Positions 9,864 through 10,028 of a stretch of 10,028 nt of DNA are shown one piece after another. The notes beneath the pieces were generated by a model. The model did not search any database, was not told where the DNA came from, and saw only the letters and a program-made list of their open reading frames with translations. Positions within the stretch are counted from its first letter, which is position 1, and every line of letters begins with the position of its first letter. Made by a program: the position numbers and the translations under genes. The stretch comes from Candidatus Bathyarchaeota archaeon (GTDB lineage Archaea > Thermoproteota > Bathyarchaeia > RBG-16-48-13 > GCA-020355125), in NCBI GenBank assembly GCA_026014905.1, contig JAOZHK010000121.1, positions 1 through 10,028 of the forward strand, given 5' to 3'.

Positions 9864-10028
9864 TTATCGGCGGATTACGCGATATACGACTCCAGTAATG
9901 ATCAGTATTCCTACGATGATGACCGCGATGGGTCCAACATAGCTCCATATGTTCACATTAGCGAGCACAGCGACTCCGAGGATCAGAATAATGATGCCAA
10001 CAATGATGCCCGCAATGGCGCCGCCAGA
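9864..10028 (-). CDS. Small membrane protein, C-terminal part (runs off right edge)
   Basis: 54 residues are visible on the minus strand, beginning in frame at the edge. Two hydrophobic helices are separated by a short polar turn: GGAIAGIIVGIIILILGVAV, then ANVNIWSYVG, then PIAVIIVGILIITGVVYRVI, ending RR. This Gly/Ile-rich hairpin with a Trp-containing turn is common among small archaeal and bacterial membrane proteins of unknown function. The N-terminus, which might carry a zinc ribbon or another helix, lies outside the window. TAA stop at 9864-9866. Confidence 0.75.
   Translation of the reverse strand, partial: SGGAIAGIIVGIIILILGVAVLANVNIWSYVGPIAVIIVGILIITGVVYRVIRR

Overview
The window reads as an archaeal chromosome, probably from the TACK or Asgard side of the tree. 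The strongest marker is a recognisable ribosomal protein eS30 gene (5602-5790, minus); this protein occurs in eukaryotes and in TACK/Asgard archaea and is generally missing from Euryarchaeota. Supporting signs are AT-rich TATA-like boxes 25-30 nt before several start codons (leaderless style), GAGGT/GGAGGT ribosome-binding sites before internal operon genes, an archaeal-type MscS channel, a SHOCT-like protein and a methylmalonyl-CoA-epimerase-like protein. Lineage below this level cannot be fixed from the sequence alone.

Layout. 1-298 (minus) is the N-terminal part of an MscS mechanosensitive channel running off the left edge. 403/415-4179 looks like an integrated or formerly mobile segment: a tyrosine recombinase with C-terminal zinc ribbon and coiled coil, a convergent unknown gene (1638-2087), then a plus-strand run starting with an AbrB/SpoVT-type regulator and continuing through small unknown genes. 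Most of these overlap by a few bases (ATGA, TAATG), so they are probably translationally coupled. 4287-5168 holds a small SHOCT-like gene (minus) and a DUF4760-like membrane-anchored protein (plus). 5262-5790 (minus) is an eS30 operon followed by two Cys-rich mini-proteins. 6016-6209 is a small, probably frameshifted gene. 6294-7907 groups a possible ADP-ribosyltransferase-fold protein, a membrane PH-domain protein and a DUF4365-like nuclease-fold protein. 7918-8573 (minus) holds a VOC/epimerase-like gene and a two-helix membrane protein. 8566-8822 is the decayed C-terminal remnant of a RelA/SpoT-type alarmone synthetase whose stop codon still overlaps the epimerase start. 8988-9757 carries a coiled-coil protein, a second copy of the Cys-Gly-His mini-protein, and a four-Cys mini-protein. 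9864-10028 (minus) is the end of a small two-helix membrane protein.

Two short sequence families recur through the right-hand two thirds of the window and are not explained by the genes. One is tetranucleotide arrays of CTAG/CTAA (self-complementary, with stops in every frame) that sit at gene ends or just before starts. The other is a CpG-alternating palindrome, ACGCGCGCGCGT, with three perfect copies and several near-copies, usually near gene edges. The two often occur near each other. These, together with the many very small Cys-rich proteins, are the most unusual aspects of the window. No tRNA, rRNA or CRISPR array was found.
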